A stretch of DNA of 64,000 nucleotides, from NCBI RefSeq assembly GCF_039503195.1, contig NZ_JBCJKP010000001.1, forward strand, positions 8,618,001 through 8,682,000. Reading direction: 5' to 3'. Source of the DNA: Streptomyces mirabilis (GTDB lineage: Bacteria > Actinomycetota > Actinomycetes > Streptomycetales > Streptomycetaceae). The translations under genes and the position numbers were made by a program. Shown in pieces: positions 52,552-61,536 of this stretch. Position 1 is the stretch's first letter. The number at the start of each line of letters is the position of its first letter. Under the pieces are notes generated by a model. It saw only the letters and a list, made by a program, of their open reading frames with translations, had not been told where the DNA came from and did not search any database.

Positions 52552-52881
52552 TCAGCCGAATGAAGACGCGGAGGTCGCGGGCCTGACGGTCGCTCTCACA
52601 CCCACCGCATGGTAAAAAACAGGCCAGAAATTTCCTGGCCCGGGGACGCGCGACACGTACAATCCGCGCCGCGGCCGAGACGGGTGCGCGACCGCTCGGT
52701 TGGCCTCCGGGCGCGGCGGCGCTTCGACCAGCCGCACCCGGGCGTGGGCGTCGGATTCGCGTACCGCGGCGGTCAGGGCGTGCACCAGGATGTCGGACAC
52801 ATCGGCGATCACATCGGCACTGTCCACCGCGACCACCCCCCGCGTCTGCCCGGGGCTTCGCCTGCCGCCGCGGCAGATCAC
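52552..52881 (-). CDS. Hypothetical protein (up to 109 aa), possibly partial
   Basis: The central part (VVAVDSADVIADVSDILVHA, then ARVRLVEAPPRPEANRA) has gene-like codon bias on this strand, but I recognise no family. The last third is less convincing. It lies alone between the glycosyltransferase and the MarR gene, and may be a remnant. Confidence 0.3.
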   Translation of the reverse strand: MICRGGRRSPGQTRGVVAVDSADVIADVSDILVHALTAAVRESDAHARVRLVEAPPRPEANRAVAHPSRPRRGLYVSRVPGPGNFWPVFYHAVGVRATVRPATSASSFG

Positions 52882-52995
52882 CTGCGAGGCGAGGGCCGCG
52901 CCGCACCCCGACTCTTCGGGGAAATCCCTGGGTCCCTCCCTAGGAGGAGCGGGGCAGCAAGGGGAACGGCTCGGCCGCGGCGTCCCGTTCGGGGG

Positions 52996-53478
52996 TCAGG
53001 AAGTCCGGTCGTCCCCGGCGACGAACAGGCGCGAGAGCAGGCCTTCGAGGGTGGACCGCTCGGCGTCGCTGAGGGAGTCGAGGGCCTGGTGGGTGCCGCG
53101 CATGCCGTCGCGGATGCTCGACACGGCGGCCGCCCCGTCCTCCGAGAGGACGACGTTCTTGACCCGCCGGTCGGTGGGGCTGGGCTCGCGGTAGACGAGG
53201 CCGCGGGCCTCCAGCCGGTCGACGATCCCGGTCATGTTCGAGGCGTCGCAGCGCAGTGTGCCCGCCAGGGCCCGCATCGGAGCCGGGCCCTGGCGCAGCA
53301 CGTTGAGCGCCTTGGCCTGGCTGTAGGTGAGGCCGTGCGAGGCGGCGGCAGTGGTGAGATCCGCGTAGAGGCTGACCATCGACGCCCACAGGGTGTCGAG
53401 AAGCATGCCGTTGGAGACGGTGAGGGATCCGCTGTCGGACGCCTCGGTGGAGCGGTTCGTTCCAGATGTCGCGGACAT
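52996..53478 (-). CDS. MarR-family regulator
   Basis: A 160 aa protein with a winged helix: HGLTYSQAKALNVLRQGPAP, then LAGTLRCDASNMTGIVDRLE with the wing GLVYREPSPTDRRVKNVVLS. MarR proteins usually repress a divergent efflux pump and release on binding a phenolic or drug. The divergent MFS gene and the repeated operator between them fit this exactly. Confidence 0.9.
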   Translation of the reverse strand: MSATSGTNRSTEASDSGSLTVSNGMLLDTLWASMVSLYADLTTAAASHGLTYSQAKALNVLRQGPAPMRALAGTLRCDASNMTGIVDRLEARGLVYREPSPTDRRVKNVVLSEDGAAAVSSIRDGMRGTHQALDSLSDAERSTLEGLLSRLFVAGDDRTS

Positions 53479-53495
53479 GGATCCAGCGTAACCCG

Positions 53496-53590
53496 AAACT
53501 TGACTACCTCAACCTTCGATGCTTACCTCTATCGAGTTACTTGAGGACCTCAAACTTCCAGGCTCTACAGCTTTGTGGTCCTCAAGTTTC
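53496..53590. promoter_or_regulatory. MarR operators (three related sites)
   Basis: Three sites share the core CTTGA-x-x-x-CCTCAA or its half: ACTTGACTACCTCAACCTT at 53498, TACTTGAGGACCTCAAACTT at 53537 (near-perfect dyad) and GTGGTCCTCAAGTTTC at 53575. They fill the gap between the MarR gene and the transporter and should overlap both promoters. Confidence 0.7.
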
Positions 53591-53642
53591 GCGGCATCAC
53601 GCTCCGTGATTGCTCGACGTCCTGACCAAACGGAAGAACACC

Positions 53643-55160
53643 GTGACACCCACAGATCGCGTGGCGTCCAAGCGCCCCACCGGCGACCTCTCACTCGTCC
53701 TGGTCCTCGGCCTCGCGGCCATGATCGTCTCGATGATGCAGACCCTCGTCGTACCGATCCTGAGCATCATCCAGAGCGACCTCGGCACCACCACCGCGAA
53801 CGTCAGCTGGGTCACCACCGCGACCCTGTTGTCCGCCGCGGTCTTCACCCCGCTGCTCGGCCGGTTCGGCGACATGCACGGCAAGAAGCCCACGCTGATC
53901 GGGGTTCTGCTGCTGATGATCGCCGGTTCGGTGCTGGCGGCGACCACCACCTCGCTGCTGTGGCTGATCGTCGGCCGGGTGCTCCAGGGCGCGGCCACCG
54001 CGATCTTCCCGCTCGCCCTGTCGGTCCTGCGCGAGGAGATACCCCCGGCGAAGCTGCACGGCGCGATGGCGCTGGTGAGCGGCACGCTCGCGGTCGGCAG
54101 CGGACTCGCCCTGGTGGCGGCCGGACTGCTCACGCGGGGCTCGGACCCCGACTACCACCGGGTGTTCTGGCTCGCCGTGGGGCTCACGGCCCTCGCCCTG
54201 GTCGGCGTCGTCCTGCGCGTCCCCTCCTCGCGCTCGACGACCGGCGGCCGTACCGACTGGCTCGGCGCGGGAACGCTCGCCGCGCTGCTCGTCCTGCTCC
54301 TGCTGCCGATCTCGCAGGGACACGAGTGGGGCTGGTCCTCCGCCCGCACCATCGGCCTGTCCGTCGCCGCGGTCGTCATGGCCGGCGTCTGGGTCCTGGT
54401 CGAACGCAAGGTCCGCGCGCCGATGGTGGACATGGGGATGTTCGCCCACCGCCCGGTGCTCTTCACGAACCTCGCCGGCCTCTTCCTCGGCTTCGCGATG
54501 TTCTCCCAGTTCATCGGCGTCGCCTACCTGGCGCAGATGCCGAAGGAACTCACCGGGTACGGATTCGGCGCCTCGGTGCTGCGCGCCTCGGTCGAGTACC
54601 TGCTGCCGACCACGCTGATCTCGCTGCTCGCCGCACAGTTCGGCGGGATCCTCGTCGGGCGGATCGGGGCGCGGTTCACCCTCGCCGTGGGCGCGGTCTT
54701 CGGAGTCGCCGGCTTCGCGTGGCTCACCCTGGCGCACGACACCTCCGCGTCGATCATCCTGGCGGGCCTGCTGATCGGTGTCGCGATCAGCTTCGGCTAC
54801 GCGGCCATGCCCGCGCTCATCGTGGCGAGCGTGCCGCACCACCAGACCGGCATCGCCAACGGCCTCAACTCCATCTCCCGATCCGTCGGCAGCGCGATCG
54901 CCAGCGCCGTGATCACCTCGCTGCTGGCGTCCAAGACCATCCAGCACCTGCCGGCCGGCGCGCCCGCGCTGCCCGCCGAGAGTCAGTTCACGCTGAGCTT
55001 CGCGATCGCCGGGGTCGCGTTCGTGCTGATCGTGGCCGTGGCGCTGGTCGGTCTGACCAGGGGTGCGGCCCAGGCGTACACGGTCGAGAAGAAGGCCGCC
55101 GCCACCGACGGTGCCGTGGCGGACGAGGCCGTCGCGGAGACGGCGGGCGTCACGTCCTGA
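53643..55160 (+). CDS. MFS drug-efflux transporter, DHA2 (14-TM) type
   Basis: About 505 aa with 13-14 membrane helices. Motif A is LGRFGDMHGKKPTLIGVLLL, and motif C-like Gly-rich helices follow GRVLQGAATAIFPLALSVLR. Proton-driven export of drugs or secondary metabolites is expected. I chose the GTG at 53643, after GGAAGAACACC; the ORF is open to 53610. Control by the divergent MarR is inferred from the operators. An intrinsic terminator follows 13 bp after the stop. Confidence 0.9.
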   Translation: MTPTDRVASKRPTGDLSLVLVLGLAAMIVSMMQTLVVPILSIIQSDLGTTTANVSWVTTATLLSAAVFTPLLGRFGDMHGKKPTLIGVLLLMIAGSVLAATTTSLLWLIVGRVLQGAATAIFPLALSVLREEIPPAKLHGAMALVSGTLAVGSGLALVAAGLLTRGSDPDYHRVFWLAVGLTALALVGVVLRVPSSRSTTGGRTDWLGAGTLAALLVLLLLPISQGHEWGWSSARTIGLSVAAVVMAGVWVLVERKVRAPMVDMGMFAHRPVLFTNLAGLFLGFAMFSQFIGVAYLAQMPKELTGYGFGASVLRASVEYLLPTTLISLLAAQFGGILVGRIGARFTLAVGAVFGVAGFAWLTLAHDTSASIILAGLLIGVAISFGYAAMPALIVASVPHHQTGIANGLNSISRSVGSAIASAVITSLLASKTIQHLPAGAPALPAESQFTLSFAIAGVAFVLIVAVALVGLTRGAAQAYTVEKKAAATDGAVADEAVAETAGVTS

Positions 55161-55173
55161 TCCGGACACGGTC

Positions 55174-55206
55174 AACGGCTCGCCCCGTCCATCGGGGCGA
55201 GCCGTT
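55174..55206 (+). terminator. Intrinsic terminator after the MFS gene
   Basis: AACGGCTCGCCCCG and CGGGGCGAGCCGTT form a perfect 14-bp stem with the 5-nt loop TCCAT, followed by TTCG. It is the strongest hairpin in this part of the window. Confidence 0.88.
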
Positions 55207-55265
55207 TTCGTGCCCGCTCCTTGCCCCCTCTTTGCCCTGCTCCTCACCCCCCGCCTTGCCCTTAG

Positions 55266-55310
55266 AAACCGATCGGTTTACTCTTCCGGCAACGGGAAAC
55301 CGATCGGTTT
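55266..55310. promoter_or_regulatory. Twin TetR operators before the SDR gene
   Basis: AAACCGATCGGTTT, a perfect 14-bp palindrome, occurs at 55266-55279 and again at 55297-55310. A third copy with one change lies before the TetR gene at 58479. The spacing of 31 bp (about three turns) puts both on one face of the DNA. Confidence 0.85.
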
Positions 55311-55332
55311 CCTCATGGCTTCGGGAGTTCTC

Positions 55333-56034
55333 ATGACATCCATCGAAGGTTCGGTCGTCCTGGTCACCGGCGGCAGCCGCGGCATCGGCCGCGCGCTCGT
55401 GCAGGCCCTCTACGAGCGCGGCGCGTCGAAGGTGTACGCCACCGCACGCGACCCGCGGACCGTCACGCACCCCGACGCGGTGCCGCTGGCGCTGGAAGTG
55501 AGCGACCCCGCGTCCGTCGCCGCCGCCGCCGAGCGCGCGCAGGACGTCACCGTCCTGATCAACAACGCGGGCGCGTCCGTGAACGCGAACTTCCTGGACT
55601 CGCCCGTCGAGGACGTCCGCCGCGAGTTCGAGACGAACTTCTTCGGCCCTCTCCTCGTCACGCGCGCCTTCGTGCCGATCATCGAGCGCAACGGCGGCGG
55701 CCACATCCTCAACGTCCACTCGGTGCTGTCGTGGGTGGGGCTCCTGGGTTCCTACAGCGCCTCCAAGGCGGCCTTCTGGTCGCAGACCAACTCCCTGCGC
55801 CTCGACCTGAAGCCGCGCGGCATCGACGTCACGGGACTCCATGTCGGTTACGTCGACACCGACATGGCCGCGCACGTGGACGCGCCGAAGTCCTCGCCCG
55901 AGGGCGTCGCGGCACAGGCCCTCGACGGCATCGCGTCCGGCGCCTTCGAGGTGCTGGCGGACGACCTCACCCGGCAGGTCAAGGCCCAGCTGGCCGAGGA
56001 CCTGGGCGTGATGTACCCGCAGCTGGTCGCGTAA
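55333..56034 (+). CDS. Short-chain dehydrogenase/reductase
   Basis: A 233 aa classical SDR. The cofactor motif is VLVTGGSRGIGRALV (TGxxxGIG), then VLINNAGASV (NNAG). The catalytic Ser lies in HSVLSWVGLLG, with Tyr-x3-Lys in YSASKAAFW. It likely uses NADP(H). The ATG at 55333 follows GGGAGTTCTC. Two TetR operators overlap its promoter, so it is probably induced by the ligand of the TetR protein at 58479. Confidence 0.92.
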   Translation: MTSIEGSVVLVTGGSRGIGRALVQALYERGASKVYATARDPRTVTHPDAVPLALEVSDPASVAAAAERAQDVTVLINNAGASVNANFLDSPVEDVRREFETNFFGPLLVTRAFVPIIERNGGGHILNVHSVLSWVGLLGSYSASKAAFWSQTNSLRLDLKPRGIDVTGLHVGYVDTDMAAHVDAPKSSPEGVAAQALDGIASGAFEVLADDLTRQVKAQLAEDLGVMYPQLVA

Positions 56035-56083
56035 CGGAGGCAGGGCGAGGGGGCGGCCGGTCCCGTTCTCCGTCCCCCGGCGG

Positions 56084-57466
56084 TCAGACCGGCAGCAGTC
56101 GGCCGATCAGCCCGCTGAGCTGCCGTACGTTGCGGCACTCGTGCATCTCGACGAGCTCGGCGTACTCCGGCGCCGCCGAGTCGCCCGTACCCCACTGGGA
56201 GAGCGGCTCGGGGTTCAACCAGTAGACGCGGCGGGCCCGTTCGGAGAACCGCCGGACGGCCGGCAGATTCGGGTCGCCCATGTTCGTCCGGGCGTCGCCG
56301 AGGACGAACACGGTCGTACGCGGTCCCACCGCGTCGACGTACCGCTCGGCGAACTCGCCGAACGCGACGCCGTAGTCGCTGCTGCCGTGCCAGCCCGTCA
56401 GCGTCGCCTCGGAGCGGATCCGGGCGCCCAGCCCCTCCGGATCGGCCGTGCCGTGCACGAGCAGGCCGGTCACCTCGTCGATCCGGTTGACGAAGGCGAA
56501 CACCCGCACCTTGCTGAACTGGTCGTGCAGCGCCTGCACCAGCAGCATCGTGAAGTCCGAGAAGCCCGCCACCGAGCCCGACACATCGCACAGCAGCACC
56601 AGTTCGGGCCGGACGGGGCGGCGCCTGCGCAGCACCGGCTTCATCGGCACCCCGCCGGTGGACAGTGAACCGCGCAGGGTCCGCCGCAGGTCGATGGTGC
56701 CGCGCGCGGCCCGGCGGCGGCGTGCGGCGAGCCGGGTGGCCAGCTTGCGCGCCAGCGGCTGCACCGTCCTGCGCAGCTCGGCGAGCCGGTCCCGCCCCGC
56801 GAACAGGAAGTCGACCCGGTCGACGGTCGGGGCCACCGCCCGCCGCGCCAACTCGTCCCGGCCGCGCCGCTCGGCGACCCGGCGCCGCGCCTCCGTGGCG
56901 ACCAGCGCGCGGAACACCTCGATACGCCGCCGGATCTCGTCCTCCAGCAGTCGGTCGGCGAACCCCGCCGCACCCTCCTGCCGTGCCCGGACGCTGTCAC
57001 GGACGCGCGCCATCAGCGTCTGCGGGCGGAGCCGGTCGAGCGTCTGGTACGACGACCAGCCGTCCGACCCCGGCGACGAACCGTAGCCCCCGAAGCCGTC
57101 CACCGCCTCGATCGCCAGCCGCTCCAGTGTCTCCCGGTCGCCCGCGGCGAGCGCGGCCGCGAGCCGGTCGCGCAGCTCCTCCCGGTCGGCGGCGGGAGCG
57201 TCGCTCTCCCGCCCCTCGGGCATCGGCGCCCCGACGAGACGCGGGAAGTACAGGTCGAAGACGGGGTCGAACACCCGGCGCTGCCCCGTGCTGTGCAACA
57301 GGGTGGCGGCGAGGCCCTCACGCAGCAGTTCCCGGTCGGTCAGGCCGAGCGCCGCCACCGCCTGCGCGGCGTCCACCGTCTCGCCGGTGCCGATCCGCAC
57401 GCCGTGCGCGCGCAACGCGCCGACCAGCCCCGTCAGCCGCTCGGCGACGCCCGTCGGCGCGTTCAC
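56084..57466 (-). CDS. VWA-domain (CoxE-like) protein
   Basis: A 460 aa protein. The C-terminal von Willebrand A domain has a MIDAS motif (LLCDVSGSVAGFSDFTMLLV, DxSxS) and VFVLGDARTNMGDPN. The N-terminal part (TVDAAQAVAALGLTDRELLR) is typical of CoxE/YehP-like partners of MoxR ATPases. Together they act as a metal-dependent chaperone or cofactor-insertion pair. Its start overlaps the ATPase stop by ATGA. Confidence 0.88.
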   Translation of the reverse strand: MNAPTGVAERLTGLVGALRAHGVRIGTGETVDAAQAVAALGLTDRELLREGLAATLLHSTGQRRVFDPVFDLYFPRLVGAPMPEGRESDAPAADREELRDRLAAALAAGDRETLERLAIEAVDGFGGYGSSPGSDGWSSYQTLDRLRPQTLMARVRDSVRARQEGAAGFADRLLEDEIRRRIEVFRALVATEARRRVAERRGRDELARRAVAPTVDRVDFLFAGRDRLAELRRTVQPLARKLATRLAARRRRAARGTIDLRRTLRGSLSTGGVPMKPVLRRRRPVRPELVLLCDVSGSVAGFSDFTMLLVQALHDQFSKVRVFAFVNRIDEVTGLLVHGTADPEGLGARIRSEATLTGWHGSSDYGVAFGEFAERYVDAVGPRTTVFVLGDARTNMGDPNLPAVRRFSERARRVYWLNPEPLSQWGTGDSAAPEYAELVEMHECRNVRQLSGLIGRLLPV

Positions 57467-58374
57467 ACGGCGTCCAGGTCGAGCTTGGCGGACGCCTTGA
57501 GGATGTCGTCCTGGTGCTTGAGGAGCACGCCGAGACTGTCACGTACGACGGTCCCGTCGAGGGTGTCGGCGCCGAGCGCGAGCAGGGTGCGCGCCCAGTC
57601 GATCGTCTCGGCGACCGAGGGGACCTTCCGCAGGTCCATCTCGCGCAGTGCGCCGACCACCCGGACCACCGACTCCGTCAGCGCCGTGTCCAGACCCGGC
57701 ACCTTCAGCCGGACGATACGACGCTCCAACTCCTCCTCCGGGAAGCCGATGTGGAGGAAGAGGCAACGGCGGCGCAGCGCCTCCGACAGCTCACGGCTCG
57801 CGTTCGAGGTGAGGACCACGAAGGGCCGGCTGGTGGCGGTGATCGTGCCGAGCTCCGGGACGGTGACCTGGAAGTCGCTGAGCACTTCCAGCAGCAGCCC
57901 CTCCACCTCGACGTCGGCCTTGTCGGTCTCGTCGATCAGCAGCACCTTGGGATCGTCGCCGCGGATGGCGGTCAACAGGGGGCGCGCCAGCAGGAACTCC
58001 TCGCTGAAGATGTCCGTGCGCGCCTCGTCCCACGTCTCGTCGCGGCCCGCGCTGATGCGCAGCAGCTGCTTGGCGTGGTTCCACTCGTACAGCGCGCGGG
58101 ACTCGTCGACGCCCTCGTAGCACTGAAGCCGGACCAGTCGCGCCCCGGCCACCTGGGCGACGGCCTTGGCGAGTTCGGTCTTGCCGACCCCGGCGGGGCC
58201 CTCCACCAGCAGGGGCTTGCCCAGGCGGTCGGCCAGGAAGACCGTGGTCGCGACCGCGGGCGAGGCCAGATAGCCGGTCTCGGCGAGACGCGCGGAGACA
58301 TCGTCGACGGATGTGAACAGCAACGGGGCCTCCAGCGCGGCACGGCGGGGTGGGACACACGGTCCGATCGTCAC
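57463..58374 (-). CDS. MoxR-family AAA+ ATPase
   Basis: A 303 aa protein. Walker A is LLVEGPAGVGKTELAKAVAQ and Walker B is KVLLIDETDKAD; sensor 1 is VVLTSNASRELSEALRRRC with the arginine finger nearby. MoxR proteins remodel or mature target enzymes with their VWA partner, which is the next gene. No obvious client enzyme gene lies nearby. Confidence 0.9.
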   Translation of the reverse strand: MTIGPCVPPRRAALEAPLLFTSVDDVSARLAETGYLASPAVATTVFLADRLGKPLLVEGPAGVGKTELAKAVAQVAGARLVRLQCYEGVDESRALYEWNHAKQLLRISAGRDETWDEARTDIFSEEFLLARPLLTAIRGDDPKVLLIDETDKADVEVEGLLLEVLSDFQVTVPELGTITATSRPFVVLTSNASRELSEALRRRCLFLHIGFPEEELERRIVRLKVPGLDTALTESVVRVVGALREMDLRKVPSVAETIDWARTLLALGADTLDGTVVRDSLGVLLKHQDDILKASAKLDLDAV

Positions 58375-58432
58375 TATCCAAGCGCTTGTTCAGTCGCTGT
58401 GTCACGTGTGATTGCGCCCACGCGACCTGGGG

Positions 58433-58446
58433 AGACCGATCGGTTT
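58433..58446. promoter_or_regulatory. TetR operator before the regulator gene
   Basis: AGACCGATCGGTTT matches the twin operators at 55266 and 55297 at 13 of 14 positions. It lies 33 bp before the TetR start, which indicates autoregulation. Confidence 0.8.
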
Positions 58447-58478
58447 CCTTGTCTGGTCCCGCGCGGTAACCTGCCCTT

Positions 58479-59048
58479 ATGGCCACTACAGACAAGGCGT
58501 CCACGAGGGACCGGTTGCTGGACGCGGCGGCCGACCTCGTCTACCGCGAGGGCGTATCCGTCGGCATCGAGGCGCTGTGCCGGTCGGCCGGTGTCTCGAA
58601 GCGGTCGATGTACCAGCTCTTCGAGAGCAAGGACGACGTCCTCGCGGCGAGCCTGGAACGGCGGATTCCGCTGTACGAGAAGCAGCTCGCGCCGGATCCT
58701 GAGGATGCCGGGACACCGCGCGAGCGCATCCTGGGCATCTTCGAGCGGATGGAGGCGGCCTCGGTGCGGCCGGAGTACCGCGGCTGCCCGTTCCTCGCCG
58801 CGCTCGTCGAACTCAAGGACCCCGGGCACCCGGCGTCGGTGGTCGCGGGCGATGCGAAGGGGCGTATGAAAGAGGTGCTCCGTGGGCAGGCCGAGCTGGG
58901 TGGTGCGCGTGATCCCGAGCTGCTCGCCCGGCAGTTGATGCTGGTCTTCGACGGCGCGAGCGCCCGGGCCGGTGCCGGGATCGAGACGCTGGAAGGGCTG
59001 ACCACGACGACGGTGACGGCCCTGCTGGATGCGGGCGGGGTCACGTAG
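58479..59048 (+). CDS. TetR-family regulator
   Basis: A 189 aa protein. The helix-turn-helix (TRDRLLDAAADLVYREGVSV, then LCRSAGVSKRSMYQLFESKD) is followed by a C-terminal domain with YRGCPFLAALVELKDPGHPA, typical of the TetR_C_11/LmrA-YxaF-like group. The same palindrome precedes this gene and the SDR gene 3 kb upstream, so both form one regulon. Confidence 0.9.
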   Translation: MATTDKASTRDRLLDAAADLVYREGVSVGIEALCRSAGVSKRSMYQLFESKDDVLAASLERRIPLYEKQLAPDPEDAGTPRERILGIFERMEAASVRPEYRGCPFLAALVELKDPGHPASVVAGDAKGRMKEVLRGQAELGGARDPELLARQLMLVFDGASARAGAGIETLEGLTTTTVTALLDAGGVT

Positions 59049-59057
59049 GCGGGACCT

Positions 59058-59411
59058 TCAGGCGCTGGGTGCGGTGCCGGGGAACGGCCGGCGGAGCCTG
59101 TGGACGACGTGGCCCATGAAGGCGGCGTTCGCGAGGGCGGCGAAGGCGATCCCCGCGAGGTGGAGGGCGGTGAACACACCGGTGCTCGTGCCGGAGAGGG
59201 TGCCGTCGGGCAGGAGGGTGTACAGCAGGCTCAGCGGGGCGGTCAGCAGCCAGGGCACCACGGCGGCCATGGAGGCGTCGGGGTGGTCGACGAAGAGGGC
59301 GTCGAAGAGGACGTAGCCGGTCGCCGCGGTGACGGCGGCCAGGTAGACACGGGAGAGCCAGTTGTCCGTGGCCTGGGTGAGCGCGGTACGGGTGCGGCGC
59401 GAGATGGTCAT
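59058..59411 (-). CDS. SCO4225-like small membrane protein
   Basis: A 117 aa protein with three membrane segments (YLAAVTAATGYVLFDALFVD, then AAVVPWLLTAPLSLLYTLLP and ALHLAGIAFAALANAAFMGH). This plan recalls the SCO4225 family of streptomycete membrane proteins, whose role is unknown. It converges on the TetR gene. Confidence 0.65.
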   Translation of the reverse strand: MTISRRTRTALTQATDNWLSRVYLAAVTAATGYVLFDALFVDHPDASMAAVVPWLLTAPLSLLYTLLPDGTLSGTSTGVFTALHLAGIAFAALANAAFMGHVVHRLRRPFPGTAPSA

Positions 59412-59481
59412 GATGTTCTCCGTCGGACGAAGCCGGTGACGCGGTCCCCCGCTCCGCGTGGGTGCCGGAGGGGCGTGGACA

Positions 59482-60549
59482 TCACGATGGCGGCTGCCGC
59501 GCCGGAGCCGGGACCATGGCCGGCCGGCGCGCGGCGGGGACCGGGAGCGGCCGGTGGACCGGTACCGCGGCCGGCCATGACAGGGCGATGGAACCCCAGG
59601 TCAAGCCCCCGCCGAAGGCGGTGAGCAGGCTCCGCTCGCCGGGCCGTACGAGTCCCCGTGCGGCGGTGTCCGCGAGGGCGAGGGGGATGGAGGCGGCGGC
59701 GGTGTTGCCGACCTCCGCGATGTTCCCGAAGCGGTGCGGGGCGCCGATGCCGAGTCGGTCGCCCACGGCGTCGAGGATCCGCTGGTTGGCCTGATGGCCG
59801 ACGAAGGCACGCACCGACATCGGCGACCAGCCGGCCCGCTCCAGCACGAGCCGCGAGGAGGCGGTCATCCGGTGCACCGCGTGCCGGTACACCGTACGGC
59901 CCTGCATCCGGAAGTACCGTTGCGAGCGCGGGAGTTCGCCGTCGACGCGGGGGCGGCGGGAGCCGCCCGCGGCCACCGTGATCAGTTCGCCGCCCGAGCC
60001 GTCACTGCCGAGGTCGACGGCGCGCAGCGCTCCCGACTCCGTGGCCCCGCCCTCGCGCAGCACGACCGCCCCGGCCCCGTCGCCGAAGATCACCGCGGTG
60101 TCCCGGTCGAGCGGGTCGATGATCGACGTGTACACCTCGGCGCCGATCACGAGCGGGCGGGCGCAGGTCCCGGACGCCACCAGGGATCTCGCCACCGTGA
60201 CCGCGTACACGAATCCCGAGCAGACCGCCGAGACGTCCATCGCCGGTACCTCGCCGAGCCCCAGGCGATGCGCCACCTCGGGCGCCGTCGCGGGGCACGG
60301 ACGGTCCGGGGTCGTCGTCGCCAGCAGGACGAAGTCGGCGCCGTGCCCCGCGGAGTCCAGCGCGGCCCGTCCCGCGGCCACCGCGAGATCACCGGTACTG
60401 GTGCCCGGCTCCACGATCCGGCGCCGTGCGATGCCGGTACGGGAACGGATCCAGGCGTCCGAGGTGTCCAGCCGGGCCGCCAGGTCGTCATTGCTGACGA
60501 CCCGCTCCGGCAGGCACGTGCCGATCCCACAGACCACAGCAGCTGACAT
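59482..60549 (-). CDS. Beta-ketoacyl-ACP synthase III (FabH-like)
   Basis: A 355 aa protein. The triad is visible: Cys110 in SAVCSGF, His252 in GHQANQRI and Asn282 in VGNTAAAS. The C-terminal GGGLTWGSIAL loop is present, followed by a Pro/Ala-rich tail of about 25 residues not usual for FabH. It condenses an acyl-CoA with malonyl-ACP or makes an ester in secondary metabolism. With no ACP or other synthase nearby it is probably not the housekeeping enzyme. The ATG at 60549 is preferred over the GTG at 60558, which sits too close to GAGAGG. Confidence 0.88.
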   Translation of the reverse strand: MSAAVVCGIGTCLPERVVSNDDLAARLDTSDAWIRSRTGIARRRIVEPGTSTGDLAVAAGRAALDSAGHGADFVLLATTTPDRPCPATAPEVAHRLGLGEVPAMDVSAVCSGFVYAVTVARSLVASGTCARPLVIGAEVYTSIIDPLDRDTAVIFGDGAGAVVLREGGATESGALRAVDLGSDGSGGELITVAAGGSRRPRVDGELPRSQRYFRMQGRTVYRHAVHRMTASSRLVLERAGWSPMSVRAFVGHQANQRILDAVGDRLGIGAPHRFGNIAEVGNTAAASIPLALADTAARGLVRPGERSLLTAFGGGLTWGSIALSWPAAVPVHRPLPVPAARRPAMVPAPARQPPS

Positions 60550-60855
60550 CACAACCACCTCTCCCCGCGTCGCTGCCGGTCAGCAGCATGGTGCTTACCC
60601 AACCCGTTGTGGATCAGCAGGGACAAGTGCGCTCAGGGGGCGTGCACTTCGGCACAGAAGCACTCCACCGTCGTGCCGCGCATCCGATGGACGGAATACG
60701 GAATGGCCAACTCCAGGCGCCCGTCGAACACCACACCCGCCCACCGGACGAGGTGTTTGGCGTGGGTGTGCGGCGACCGCCGGGCGATGTCAGTGCCCCG
60801 GTCCATACTCGGTCCCGCGCAGCACCTGGGCTGCGCGCCGACGGAGGGGGCCGAC
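60550..60855. other. Intergenic region between FabH-like and hydrolase genes
   Basis: About 300 bp between divergent genes. It must hold both promoters. I see no repeat or RNA in it; the open frame from 60607 lacks family similarity and gene-like codon use. Confidence 0.4.
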
Positions 60856-61437
60856 ATGGCTGAAGTACTGCTGTTCCACCACGCGCACGGGCTGACGTCC
60901 GGCGTGCACGCGTTCGCCGAGTCGCTCCGGGGCGCCGGACACGCCGTCCACGTGCCGGATCTGTACCAAGGGCGGGTCTTCGAGAACCTGGAAGAGGGCG
61001 CCGCGCACGCCCAGGGCATCGGGTTCGGCACCCTTGTCGAGCGCGGCCGGGCCGCCGCGGCCGAGCTGCCCGCCGAGCTGGTGTACGCCGGTTTCTCGCT
61101 GGGCGTCCTGCCGGCGCAGTACCTCGCCCAGACCCGGACCGGCGCGAAGGGCGCGCTGCTGTTCCACTCCTGCGTCCCGGCCTCGGAGTTCGGCGGCGAC
61201 TGGCCCCGGCAGGTCCCGGTCCAGATCCACGGCATGGAGGCGGACGAGTACTTCGTCGACGAGGGCGACCTCGACGCGGCCCGCGCCCTCGTCGAATCGG
61301 CCCCCGACGCCGCCGAACTCTTCCTCTACCCCGGCAAGCAGCACCTGTTCGCCGACAACAGCCTGCCGTCGTACGACGAGCACGCCGCCACCCTGCTCAC
61401 CCGACGCGCGCTCGCCCTCCTCGACGGCATCGAGTAG
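60856..61437 (+). CDS. Dienelactone-hydrolase-family protein
   Basis: A 193 aa alpha/beta hydrolase. FHHAHGLTSGVHAFAESLRG opens the fold. The nucleophile elbow is AGFSLGVLPAQ, with Ser where classical dienelactone hydrolase has Cys. The acid lies near EADEYFVDEGD and the His in GKQHLFADNS. The substrate is unknown. The ATG at 60856 follows GGAGGGGGCCGAC. Confidence 0.85.
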   Translation: MAEVLLFHHAHGLTSGVHAFAESLRGAGHAVHVPDLYQGRVFENLEEGAAHAQGIGFGTLVERGRAAAAELPAELVYAGFSLGVLPAQYLAQTRTGAKGALLFHSCVPASEFGGDWPRQVPVQIHGMEADEYFVDEGDLDAARALVESAPDAAELFLYPGKQHLFADNSLPSYDEHAATLLTRRALALLDGIE

Positions 61438-61536
61438 GGGCCCGCCCATGGCGCCGGCACCGTGCGTGACCTGGTGGCGCTGGAGGCGGCGGGGCGGGGT
61501 CTGCCCCGACCGGCCGACGAGCGGGGCGGGGCCGGC

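Noticed and set aside
59482..60549. Type II polyketide or fatty-acid gene cluster around the FabH-like gene
   Set aside because: No acyl carrier protein, second ketosynthase, or malonyl transferase gene lies in the neighbouring 5 kb.
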